64,000 bases of DNA from positions 24,942,501 to 25,006,500 of the forward strand of contig NC_052665.1 of assembly GCF_016802725.1 (NCBI RefSeq). The letters are read 5' to 3'. Below, piece by piece: positions 54,753 through 64,000 of the stretch. Under the pieces are notes generated by a model. It was given only the letters and a program-made list of their open reading frames with translations. It was not told the DNA's origin and did not search any database. How positions within the stretch are numbered: position 1 is the first letter of the stretch; every line of letters starts with the position of its first letter. Source of the stretch: Solenopsis invicta (Eukaryota; Arthropoda; Insecta; Hymenoptera; Formicidae). The position numbers were made by a program, and so were the translations under genes.

Positions 54753-56010
54753 ATGAAATATGGCCGACCGCCAAATTAAAATACGAAATTCGTTTTCAGG
54801 AATCAAAAATACATAAGAAAAATGTGAGTTCATTTAATTTTTAGCTGCTGTAGCTCTTCCGAAGTTTTACCCATATATTTTTATTGATGATACTATTCTT
54901 AATTTTATTTTAATTTTTGCAGAAAATACACTAAAAACAATTTCCCCGATATCCCTACCAAAATGTTCTTACATTAAATCAAAGCAACAATGCGAAGGTA
55001 GTTTAACCAAGACATCACAATCGCAAATAAATAAGCGTGCTACATTCTCAACCAACTACGAAAAAACTTGTAAGTTTATGTAAAGGCTTTTTTACCTGTG
55101 TTGCCAAGTGATTGAGAAATTGACCAGTAAGTATCACGTCTAAAAAGCGGTTGATTTGAAATTTAAAGCGGTAGATTATAAATTTCAGAAGTTTCATGTA
55201 ATACATAAAACTTATATTTAGAAAAAGTTATTATAATTATAAATAATACGATGAAAAAACGGTAGACCTAGCAACACTGCTTTCTACAGTAAGCTATTAG
55301 TAGGTATTATAAGTCACAAGCAATAAGAATTGATAAATTACAGTCAAATATTCTCTTTAAATTTGACTGCGATTGGTCATATTTTTTCTAATTATAACAA
55401 TCATCATTGCTATCAATTGTGTATAATTTTGTTTGTTTTGCAGTAGACTCTACTCCAAAACGGATCAATGATTTGAACGGTATGAAAAATTATTTGACTT
55501 GAGTAATACAGCTATGTGTATATATTCACTTGGAAATCCTATTTGTAACTTTATTTAAATTTTTGTAGAAAAGCAACACAAGTCTAAAAAATTGTTCGGC
55601 ATCTCGTCAGCTAATTTTAGGAAAACCAAGTCTGCAATGATGGAGCGTCATCAAGAATGGCACGATGAATGTTACCTATCTGACATACAAGGTATACATA
55701 CACAGTATCAATAATTTAAATATAAATGTGTATAATGTTAATATTAAAATGTAAAACGTTATTACGATTTCTTAAAATCATAGTTTCTTAAAAAAGTAAT
55801 AAATTTATTTCTAACAAGGGGAGGATCAGGTGAGTCACCCTGGGATTTTGATCCCAATTTTTTTAGTTATTCTGGAGACGAAAAAAAAGTTTACGTCTCC
55901 CGGCGTTTGATCGAATAGGCCTTAGTTTCGAAATAATAAATTTGTGAAAATTGGTCATATCGCGGCGCGTTATATGAGCCTTCCCGGTAAATGTTCTCTC
56001 AACCAATGCA

Positions 56011-56070
56011 GTCGGCTCCGTGCATTAGGTGCTCGCTTCACAATCATAAGATTCGGGTTCGCTCCCGGAA
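56011..56070 (+). repeat. tRNA-like segment, left arm
   Basis: GGCTCCGTGCATTAGGTGCT followed by CACAATCATAAGATTC and GGGTTCGCTCCCGG. The last part resembles a T-arm/B box (GGTTCGANTCC). The acceptor stem does not pair, so it is not a functional tRNA; it looks like a tRNA-derived (SINE-like) piece. Confidence 0.5.
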
Positions 56071-56652
56071 ATGTGCAATATTTTTTTTTTTTAATAAGTA
56101 TATTTATCTTGGTAATATTGATATAGCATGCAAATTTCTAAAATAGAAAATTTAATTTAATATCACTTTCTAAACATTAATTTAAATTTAATTTGAATTC
56201 AAGTAATAATATTTGAAATAATAAATAAGTAATAATAACAATAATATATAAGTTATTTGAAATGGATAACATATAAAGGCAACGTATTTAAATTTTCAAA
56301 TTGTTTAATTTAAAATTTAATTGGAAATAATATTAACAGTATTTTAAAATTCTAGTTTTTAAAATAATTATTTGTGGAAAAAGAATACCAGTGTTAAATT
56401 TAAACAATTTGAAAATTTAGATACGTTTCTTTTATATATTATCCATTTCAAATAACTTATATATATTATTATTATTACTTATTTATTATTTCAAATATTA
56501 TTACTTGAATTCAAATTCCCTTCAAATTAAATTTAAATTAATGTTTAAAAAGTGATATTACATTAAATTTTCTATTTTAGAAATTTGCATACTACATCAA
56601 TATCACCAAGATAAATAAATACACTTATTAAAAAAAAAAAAAATATTGCACA

Positions 56653-56714
56653 CATCCGGGAGCGAACCTGGATCTTACGATTGTGAAGCAAGCACCTAAC
56701 GCACGGAGCCGACT
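56653..56714 (-). repeat. tRNA-like segment, right arm
   Basis: Inverted counterpart of 56011-56070, reading on the minus strand ACCTGCGTTAGGTGCTT-like text and AGGTTCGCTCCCGG. Slightly different at several bases, so the two arms have diverged after duplication. Confidence 0.5.
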
Positions 56715-57085
56715 GCACTGGTTGGGAGAACAGTTACCAGGAAGGCTCATATTGCGCGCCGCGGTATGGCCAATTTTCACAAATTTATTATTTTGAAACT
56801 AAGGCCTGTTCGATCAAACGCCGGGAGACCTAAACTTTTTTTTCGTTTCCGGAATAACTAAAAAAATTGGGATCAAAATCCCAGGGTGACTCACCTGATC
56901 CTTCCCTTGTAAGTTTTATTAATCTAGTATACAGTATTGCTTCGTAAGTGCTGCATAAAAGCTATTATCACGAAATCTTATTTATTCTTTAATGCAAGTA
57001 AAAGTCATGATTTAATAATAATAAAAAATGATTTTAATAAGAAAAACATTGTTATGAAACAAAGAAATTCGCAAACATAGTTCAA

Positions 57086-57131
57086 CATAATATATATTTT
57101 TTATTATATATATTTTTATTATATATATTTT

Positions 57132-57168
<37 letters not shown>
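57086..57168. repeat. AT microsatellite
   Basis: Three TATATTTTTATTATA-type units followed by about 18 TA repeats. It sits directly before the acceptor of exon 5 of the DUF4806 gene. Confidence 0.9.
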
Positions 57169-58512
57169 ATTTTCAGAATTACCTGGTTCACTGCAGTTAG
57201 ATAAAGAAAATCAAACGAGGAATCATAACAACTGTTGTGGTAAATATATAACTTCCTACAGAGATACATTATTAATTTGTTAATAGTTTTTGTTCTTTTA
57301 ATGTTTTTATATTACTTATATTTTTATATTGTATTAATATTTTATGATTATTTTATACAGTCATTTTATTAACAGTCACTTTATTAAAATATTAACAATT
57401 TTAATTCTTACAATTTTGTAATATCGTTACAGGCGAATGCAGAGATTATGTCCAAAAGGAATTCAAAAAATTGTGACGACAATTGTATAAAATCGAAGCG
57501 CTGCTAAAAGAGCCGAATGCAGGACGAGGTGACGAGGTTGTAGGACAAGAATTATTACCGTCGTTCCCGTTAATGACGCTTCAGCAATTCTTCGAATGCG
57601 ACAATCAATTGAAAGTGGATGCAAACATGAGAAAACAATTCGTAAGTCTATTCATATTATAATATATATAAAATATTGTTTTTAATGTTGATAATTGTAC
57701 TGCCTGTTAAATTGCTGTTCTAATTTCTCAGAAATTAACTCGCTTTTTTATAATTTTATAAATTTTGTCACATTTGTTATATATTATCAAAAACTTTTTA
57801 TTACTTGTATGTACTAAATTTGATAATTTTATATTCAATATTTGAAAAAAATTTCATATAAAAATATAACAAAATACAAATAAATATTTCTAAGTCGCAA
57901 AATTGAATAAAATTGATTTCAAAAATGTATGGTTGGTGAATACTAAATTAATGGTATTAGTTCTCTGAATATGTTTAAAAACACGTGTATTTCATTTTCG
58001 CACTAACATGTTTTTTTTCAATCATAACATTCTATTCGTGTACATTTTTGTAATTATATTACAGGAACACATGATATGTCGAATCGGAGGTTCGACAGGT
58101 AAACAATTTATTAGAAACATTTTATCACATATAATGTGTAACGAAATAGGGACCCAAATATCATGGACAGGCCAAAAGAGTGGTGTAGGTTTTAAATCCA
58201 CATCCTTGTCTAAACTAATAATCGGTAACATTTATTCCATTATTCCTACTTTCCTATAACAAGATTTCCTATTTCAAAATTAACTTTCCAGTACTGACAT
58301 TATTTCATCTCTTTTTAACATTAGAGTTCCGATAGAGATCAAACGTTTTCAGTATTGATTACAGTTAATTTCGGAACATAGCTTTATAATTTTATTTATA
58401 TGTATTTCAGATTCTGTGATGAAACGGTCACCAGCTTCAACCCGTGCAGAATTAGAAGCTGCCATGCAAGAATGGCTCCGTCGCTTAGGTGACAGAATCA
58501 GAAGTACGATTA

Positions 58513-58575
58513 ATAATAATAAAATGTTTATTAATCAGTAAAACAAAGTTATTTTACTGATTAATAAACATTTAC
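58513..58575. repeat. Hairpin over the DUF4806 stop codon
   Basis: AAATGTTTATTAATCAGTAA pairs with TTACTGATTAATAAACATTT (about 22 bp, near perfect) around a short loop. The stop codon TAA (58539-58541) lies at the loop and AATAAA at 58562 is within the right arm. Confidence 0.75.
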
Positions 58576-59097
58576 TGGAAGTCTCCCATGAGAAACTTTG
58601 CGAAACATGTTTTGTATCGTGTCTTGTCGTTTCAAAAAGGAATGGAACCGTTGACATTACTTATGATTACGTGACGCGGCACTGATTTTTAGAATATCAA
58701 GGAAATCCAGTGATCTTAATTTGTAACATCTATGCTGTAGATCGATCTTACGGATATATAACAATTTCTAAACGATTATTGAATCGTAATTATCCTGTTT
58801 GTACGCGCATAAATATCGATAATAATGCCTAACAATTAGTAAAAAAATCAATATATTCGATCGTTAGTTTATATATGCAAATAAAAGGTTTTATATCATA
58901 CAAGCAATACTTTGAAAAATTTATCGTATATCTTTGTCATATGCTCAACGTTATGATATAGATTTTTTGATATATATTTTTTTAAATTCAGAGTGATTTA
59001 TATGTTTCAAATCAAACTTTATGTAAGGCAGTAGAATAATAACAAATTTTACTAACAAAGTTACAATGAAAGAAAAATTGGAAAAGTTAATATCGGT
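58576..59097. other. AT-rich spacer
   Basis: No gene or repeat recognised between the DUF4806 gene and the GC-rich island. Confidence 0.5.
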
Positions 59098-60981
59098 TGT
59101 GACGTGGCAGTTTTATCTGCCTCGCCACTTCGTCCTCCGCCTGAGCATAGCGCAAGGAGGCGCGTAAGACCGGGTCGGGCACTCAGCGAGAGAGCGAAAT
59201 CTCCGGCGGGACTGCGGCGCGTATTGATTTCATTTATTTATTCGCGGCTTATTTCATGTATCCGCGGGCACTTCGACAAACGTCGCCTAAGGACCAGCAG
59301 CAGCGAGGAGGATGGGCAGCAGCAGGACAAGGAGAAGGCGATCGTCCAGGGCCGGCGCACGGAAAACCGACGGCGGAGAGAAGGACGAGACTCGACGTGG
59401 TGACAGATATGCGCCACGCAAAAGAGGCTCGCAATTGGCGCAGCCGAGGGACAGGCCAGGGCGGACGAACGGCCAGGACAAGGGCCGTCGAATGTCGGCT
59501 GTCCGTCGAGAAGGGTAGCGGCGAAGAATCGTCGCGGGAAATCTCTGCTGCTGTCATCCGCGAGGACGACGAGAGCGGCGAGGATATCGGATGCCGACGG
59601 GGACCGCACGACACCTGCGGAGACCCGACACTGCGCTGCCGTGACGTCACGGCTAGATAAGGGCGGCCGCTGATAGGCCGCGCCGCTAGGCGCAAGGATA
59701 TCGCGCACCCTGTAGGAGGGGTAGCGCTCATCGATCGCGCATTGAGCGTGATCCTCTCGGCTTTTGCGTGCGACCCGTTCGACTGCGTGCGTGTGCGGAA
59801 AAGAGCGAGCGAGTGCGAGCTATCGGTCGGCTATCGGCCTGTCCGCTATCGGAAGGAGTGCCCGGCCTTGGCGAGCGTCGTCGGAGCGAGTTGAGGACAC
59901 CCGAGGACCCGAAGGAGGACCGTGCGGAAGTCGAGGTGACCCTCTAACCTTCGTGTAAAGCCACGAGCTGTCGGTGTCGACCGGCTCGCGTTCTGAGGTG
60001 GAGCCCTTAGGTTCGTGTGCGAGTGCGTCCGCCGCGTGGCGATTGAACGCACCTTGCTTCTTGGTGTTTGGACGGCTCTCCACCTCAAGCGTGAGACCTT
60101 GTCGAGGCACCCAGCTGTCGGCTGCCGCGTGTACGTTGGCTGTCCCGCCGTAGAAGCTCGCGGACGACCGGCTTCCCGGGAAGCCGCAAAGCCCTCGCGC
60201 ACGTGCGCGAGTCGTGGTACGGCCGTGATCACACGACCGCCCGCGTTATCGGTGCGTTGTCGTGTCGCGCGTCTTCGAGAGAATTGTGCATCGTGACCGC
60301 GACGACGGCATTGCCGTCACCGGGTATCTTTGGTTGTATTGCTTTGGAGTTAATTACTGTCCGTTAGCGAAAGTTCGACGAGTGTGTTCTCGCCGCGCTG
60401 TTCCGAGCGCGCGTGATTGGCTGTCTCGTTCCGCGCGGGACCAACCGCCGTTGTTCGCGCCGCTAGCGTAAGCATTGTAGTATTTAAGAAAATTTTCGCG
60501 TTCCGCTTATTCGTTTTCGTCAACTCTCTTCATCTTTTCCGTTCTTTGCTTGCTTCGACTGAAAATTCCTTCGCGTTTGACTCTACTCTGTCTCTGTCAT
60601 ATGCTACAATACATGTTATTTCTGTCTGTTATATCGGCCTGATCTTGCTTGATTTCTCGCCTACCCGTCTCCTACAGTAAGAGAGCCGCTTCGTCCCTGT
60701 CTCCGCTACCCCGCCCCTCTACCGGTTAGAGGAGCTAGCTGGCCGCGTGCGAGCGACGATTTCGTGTTTCGTTCTGAGAAGCTATCGCGTGGTGTGCATC
60801 CGCGTCTAGCGTTAAATAGTGTACCCGGCGACGCGACCGGTATAATCGCGTCTGGCGCCCAAATTCGCGATTGGTGGTATCTATTGGTTATATCGTCGCT
60901 CACGCGTGTCTCGCGCGTAATTCCGGTGTTTGATCGCGTATTCCGCCGCTGCTCTCCGGCGTGGGATAAAAATACGTGACA
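59098..60981. other. GC/CpG-rich island, possibly an LTR or promoter
   Basis: Sharp change to GC- and CpG-rich DNA for 1.9 kb. It starts TGTGACG and ends CGTGACA, which could be LTR ends, but the flanks (TCGGT, CCGTA) do not match. Many long overlapping frames on both strands are expected from base composition and none has a recognised motif. TGGCGCCCAA at 60862 resembles the start of a Lys-tRNA primer site, but only over ten bases. A host promoter with 5' UTR remains possible. Confidence 0.4.
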
Positions 60982-62059
60982 CCGTATTATGATCTTCCTA
61001 CAGTATATTCCTAAATATACGAAGACTTGTCAAAGATGTCATTCTTATTTAAGTCGTATAACTGAAGCTAGTCCATCATACAAAGTATTTAAATATCATT
61101 GGCGTATTAAGCCATTTTATGTTATGCGATCATCTTGCAGAAATAGCCATTGACAAAATAGAAAGAAGTATACGAGCATTATTCAAAAGGATTAAAGTAA
61201 ATGTCACGACGCCAAATTTTGTTTTAGATAATCATAATGTCCGTACGATGATACTCTCACATACACATATGCGCGTATTTGTATAAATTTTCTTTCTTTT
61301 AAATTTTCATACTTTTAGTTTATAATAATTTTGTTTTATGTATTGGCTTTCAAAATACATGTATGAAGTAGTCATTGCATTTTTTATATGAGTAAAAGAA
61401 ATGTGTGATGTGATAACGATTGATTCGTAAAACTCATTGCTAATAAAAAGATGTAATGGTTAACTTGATCTAGTTAAAAAGGAAACTTGGCATTCATATG
61501 CATGATTATGCTGGAATATGTGATATATGTAATGCTATATGTTTGGTAAAAAAAAAGAGAGAAGTTTAAACGCAAGATAATAATTTTATTACGAGTACAA
61601 AGATGGACAAAAAGTTATTTTCATATTAAGATTGTTTTATTTAAATAAGAGGAATATTTATTTCATTATTTAGCATTAAGAAAGTTGATGAAATTACATT
61701 GTGACTAGATATGAATATGGATAAAGTTTTTGTTTTATGTGACATCCATGAATATAGAATAGTTAAAAGTTTTTATTATTAAAATTGTTATTATTATTAT
61801 TCTTAACAAATGCATTTGTATATAATATTAATATTAAGCGAGATAATATTGTATACATTGAGTTATTGTGATATACATATACACACACAAAGTTAAACAA
61901 ATGCGCACAATGCACATACACAGATATAAACAGTTGCATTCGCTTTATATATTATAACAATTTTCTTTTTTTTTAAATAAAACGAATCAAACAAGTGAAA
62001 AATATCTTATAACATATTTTCCCGATTTCAATATTTCTTCCTTTACAACTGCATAGAAT
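60982..62059. other. AT-rich spacer
   Basis: No gene, clear repeat or RNA seen in about 1.1 kb. Confidence 0.5.
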
Positions 62060-62283
62060 GTCTGTATGATGACTAACTATAGTCGACTTATAGTTGTCTC
62101 CAAATGTATGACTTAAAGACGTCTTTAAAAGTCGACTTATAGTTGTCGATTAAAGTGGGACATTGTATGACTTATAGACGTCTTTAAGTCGTCTAAAGTC
62201 GACTTACGGACGTCCATTTTCCAGACGTCTAGCAGTTATGGCCGACTCATAGTCGACTTAAAGTCGACTTTGTGCTGTTAGGG
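62060..62283. mobile_element. End of an AGTCGAC-type element
   Basis: Dense AGTCGACTT, AGACGTC and GTCGTCT motifs, ending AAAGTCGACTTTGTGCTGTTAGGG at 62283. The inverse of this end, CCCTAACAGCACAAAGTCGAC, resembles the CCCACACAACACGAAGTCGAC end of 31047-33508. It truncates the copia RNase H coding region. The left end was not found. Confidence 0.6.
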
Positions 62284-63183
62284 AAATGAAACTTCACGTC
62301 AACCTGTTTCATTCTTTGATGAGCACGGAGTTCCTCAGCCACTTTGATTATCGGCTGATTATCGATGTAAATCGTAGTTGATGATTTACATATGTATCCA
62401 ATCTCTTTGAATAGACCTCAATTTCACTTCGCCTCGCAGATTCCTTCTCCTAGAGCAACATATTCCAATTCTGTTGATGATAAACTGATTGTTGACTGCT
62501 TACGCGAAGCTCAACTCACTGTGTTGCCATAAACTTTGAAGATATATCCAGTAATAGATTTCCGTTCTTCCATGTCGTTCGCCCAGTCTGCATCAGTAAA
62601 TCCAGTCAGAATATCATTTGGATTGCCCTTGCAAAAAGTCATTTTTGTATTGATAGTACCAAAAATATAACGTAAAATCCGTTTTGCATGTGTGAAATGC
62701 TCATTTGTGTAACAATTCTGATACTGACTGAAGTAATTATTTCCAGCGCTTAAATCTGGTCTCGTGGTTAACGCTGCATATGTTAAACAACCAATTAACT
62801 CACGATAAGGAATACCTTTCGATTCGTCTTGATTACCCTTTTTTAATTTGAGTCCAGCCTCCATTGGTGTCAAAACTTTTTCGTTGAAATATACCAGCAA
62901 GTGTTTCAATTATTTCTTTGGGTGTTTGCTTACCTTTAATACACTCGAGCTGGCTATTATGCGCACTCTTAACGATAGTAGACGTACATTTTTTTTCATC
63001 CGCCCGCAGCTTGTTTTTAGCTTCTACTCCGGTCTTTTGCAACAACGAACTTAAATCTTTATTGATAAATTTTACCAAGTCCTTCTCGTCCAGATATGTC
63101 TCCAAACGATAATACCAGTTGTTGTAGTTTGTGCCGTCGAATAACGGAATCCCCGTATGAATCGTGCTATCGTGCAGTGCCAT
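62284..63183 (-). pseudogene. Copia gag N-terminus joined to RT/RNase H
   Basis: Gag from the ATG at 63183: IPLFDGTNYNNWYYRLETYL, ADEKKCTSTIVKSA, LAGIFQRKS (UBN2-type gag). At about 62865 the sequence switches, out of frame, to the pol text LTPMEAGLKLKKG. Then PYRELIGCLTYAALTTRPDL, NEHFTHAKRILRYIFGT and GFTDADWANDMEERKSITGY (RNase H) follow to 62511. After a TGA (for Trp), SRKQSTISLSSTELEYVALG, IDNQPIIKVAEELRAHQRMK and VDVKFHF reach 62284. It encodes no functional enzyme. Confidence 0.88.
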
Positions 63184-63246
63184 ACTTAATTGAGAAACAA
63201 TTTCTGTTTCACAAGTCTATAACCTATCTTTCCAATTAAATTCTCC

Positions 63247-63260
63247 CTGGGCCCATAACC
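63247..63260 (-). other. Copia primer binding site
   Basis: GGTTATGGGCCCAG, complementary to an internal part of initiator methionine tRNA, the site used by insect copia elements. It is followed by the gag leader. Confidence 0.75.
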
Positions 63261-63263
63261 TAA

Positions 63264-63393
63264 TGGGATTTGAAGACAGAGCACACAGTATTCGTTTAGA
63301 ATGCTGATGAACAAAATGTGTTTTTATTTAGATGAAAAAGATAAGAGGTTATATATGTATCGTAAGAGAACTCAGGTCAAGTAGTGAACAACA
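63264..63393 (-). repeat. Copia 5' LTR, 130 bp
   Basis: On the minus strand it starts TGTTGTTCACTACTTG (63393) and ends ATCCCA (63264). It carries a TATA-like ATATATAACC near the middle. It lies three bases before the primer site. No second LTR is present in the window. Confidence 0.65.
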
Positions 63394-64000
63394 AAAGATT
63401 CGTAAAGTTACCAAGACGGTCAAAACTAAAACTAGAATAAACTAGAGGCGCTGCTAACCAATAGAGAAGGCGCGTTTACAATAATAGTTACGCATGAAAT
63501 TACTATCTTTAATAATTTTGACACAATTGTGAAGCACTTTAATGTCATTTTGACTTGTTGTTCTGCTTGGCGACTCTGGGGTGTGGAGTTCCGCGCCTCC
63601 ATCAAGCGATCTTGGCGTGAGTCGTTGCCACCGCCGCAACAACACCGTGGTATTAACCGCGGCGCGTCTCGAAGTACAACTGTACCGCGCGCGTAAATCG
63701 TTGTCACTAGGGCCGCGTGTCCGTAGCCGTGGCCGCGGCCTTCAGCAAGCCCGAGCCAGCTTGTAAACAGGGATTCCGAGTTTTGAGAAATTCAATTCGG
63801 AATCACCTACGTGTAAATACCTCGCGAACACTCGTCCGTCCGCGCGTTATTTTTCCGTTTTGTCCGTCCGCGCCACGGGGGTGACACTGCTAAGATTTAC
63901 GCGTCTAGATTTTGTCTCACGGGAACATTAAGCCGCTTGTTGGCGCATAAGTCGACCTGCATCCTTACAACGCTTACAACCGATTTGAAAGTTATTGTTT
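63394..64000. other. GC-rich segment at the window end
   Basis: From about 63560 the sequence turns GC/CpG-rich, as in 59.1-61.0 kb, with GGGGGTGACACTG near 63885. No coding motif recognised. It could be the edge of another LTR or a promoter that continues outside. Confidence 0.3.

Larger units (their letters stand above)
55815..56909. mobile_element. Foldback element with tRNA-like arms, in an intron
   Basis: 1,095 bp, ends CAAGGG(G/A)AGGATCAGG, flanked by TAA (55812-55814, 56910-56912). The arms (about 500 bp each) are over 90 percent alike by eye around an AT-rich centre at about 56350. A TAA duplication fits PIF/Harbinger-type insertion. It lies in the intron between exons 4 and 5 of the DUF4806 gene. 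Confidence 0.85.
54753..58541 (+). pseudogene. Spliced DUF4806-family gene with one in-frame stop
   Basis: Eight exons inferred from splice sites and phases: 54753-54823 (DEIWPTAKLKYEIRFQES), 54923-55069, 55444-55479, 55569-55691 (ERHQEWHDECYLSDIQ), 57177-57239, 57433-57641 (RQLYKIEALLKEPN), 58065-58224 (ICRIGGSTGKQFIRNILSHI, then TQISWTGQKSG), 58411-58541 (MQEWLRRLGDRIRS, TAA). The last two form a DUF4806 domain, which ends many insect nuclear or transposon-derived proteins. From exon 2 on all junction phases agree. Exon 6 has TGA at 57474-57476 (KKL-stop-RQL), likely CGA to TGA. Exon 1 to 2 phases disagree with the best donor, and no start codon exon was found. Otherwise no damage: a very young pseudogene, a variant allele or a sequence error. 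Confidence 0.7.
62284..63393 (-). mobile_element. Copia element, internally deleted and truncated
   Basis: From right to left on the minus strand: a 130-bp LTR (63264-63393), the primer site GGTTATGGGCCCAG (63247-63260), gag start at 63183, and RT/RNase H to 62284. The 3' end is cut by the AGTCGAC element. Middle gag, protease and integrase are missing. Confidence 0.85.

Noticed and set aside
56011..56070. Functional tRNA gene
   Set aside because: The B-box-like part is present but no acceptor stem pairs, and the segment is duplicated head to head in a foldback element.
60862..60871. TGGCGCCCAA as a retroviral-type Lys-tRNA primer site
   Set aside because: Only ten bases match, the following bases do not, and no gag or pol follows.
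59104..60979. Many long overlapping frames in the GC-rich island
   Set aside because: Frames occur on both strands in all phases, as expected from low stop-codon density in GC-rich DNA; none has a recognisable domain.

Overview
The window looks like insect nuclear DNA, most likely an ant or another aculeate hymenopteran. It is very AT-rich, has introns, and is packed with class II transposons of types common in ants (several mariners, Merlin, Tc5/Tigger-like, PIF/Harbinger, P-like, hAT). It also carries a Penelope-like element, a copia element and a DUF4806-type spliced gene. This is inference from element types; no marker gene fixes the species. There is no bacterial-style operon, CRISPR array or convincing structural RNA gene.

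Layout. 0.8-2.1 kb: dead cecropia-type mariner. 3.4-6.8 kb: 5'-truncated Penelope-like element carrying a piggyBac-type element and a 619-bp solo LTR inside its reading frame. 7-9.6 kb: two foldback elements. 9.75-11.04 and 18.88-20.17 kb: two copies of one mariner in opposite orientation, the first broken at the third catalytic Asp, the second intact. 11.5-16.2 kb: a 2.2-kb-arm inverted duplication of a Tc5/Tigger-like transposase. 17.2-18.5 kb: hAT remnant with a non-LTR fragment inside. 21.66-24.49 kb: foldback element with exact 164-bp tandem repeats and a 9-bp target duplication. 26.84-26.95 kb: apparent first coding exon of a golgin-like gene, the best host-gene candidate. 27.2-30.3 kb: nested hairpin (MITE) elements. 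30.47-38.35 kb: a P-like element with a five-exon THAP transposase gene, interrupted by a second mariner type, a 2.46-kb AGTCGAC-ended element and a small hairpin. 38.3-50.7 kb: the densest hairpin region, including an internally deleted P derivative, two abutting Harbinger elements and a chain of hairpins sharing single TA dinucleotides. 51-53.5 kb: tandem repeats and another non-autonomous element. 53.5-54.5 kb: open Merlin transposase. 54.75-58.54 kb: spliced DUF4806 gene or young pseudogene. 59.1-61.0 kb: GC/CpG-rich island. 62.3-63.4 kb: internally deleted copia.

Most of the window is layered transposition. In many cases a broken reading frame closes again when an inserted element and one copy of its target duplication are set aside, which gives relative ages. 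Only the mariner at 19.05-20.09 kb and the Merlin ORF at 53.5-54.5 kb look able to encode full-length transposases. Boundaries and splice sites were read by eye; family names rest on recognised motifs, target duplications and terminal repeats, not on database searches.
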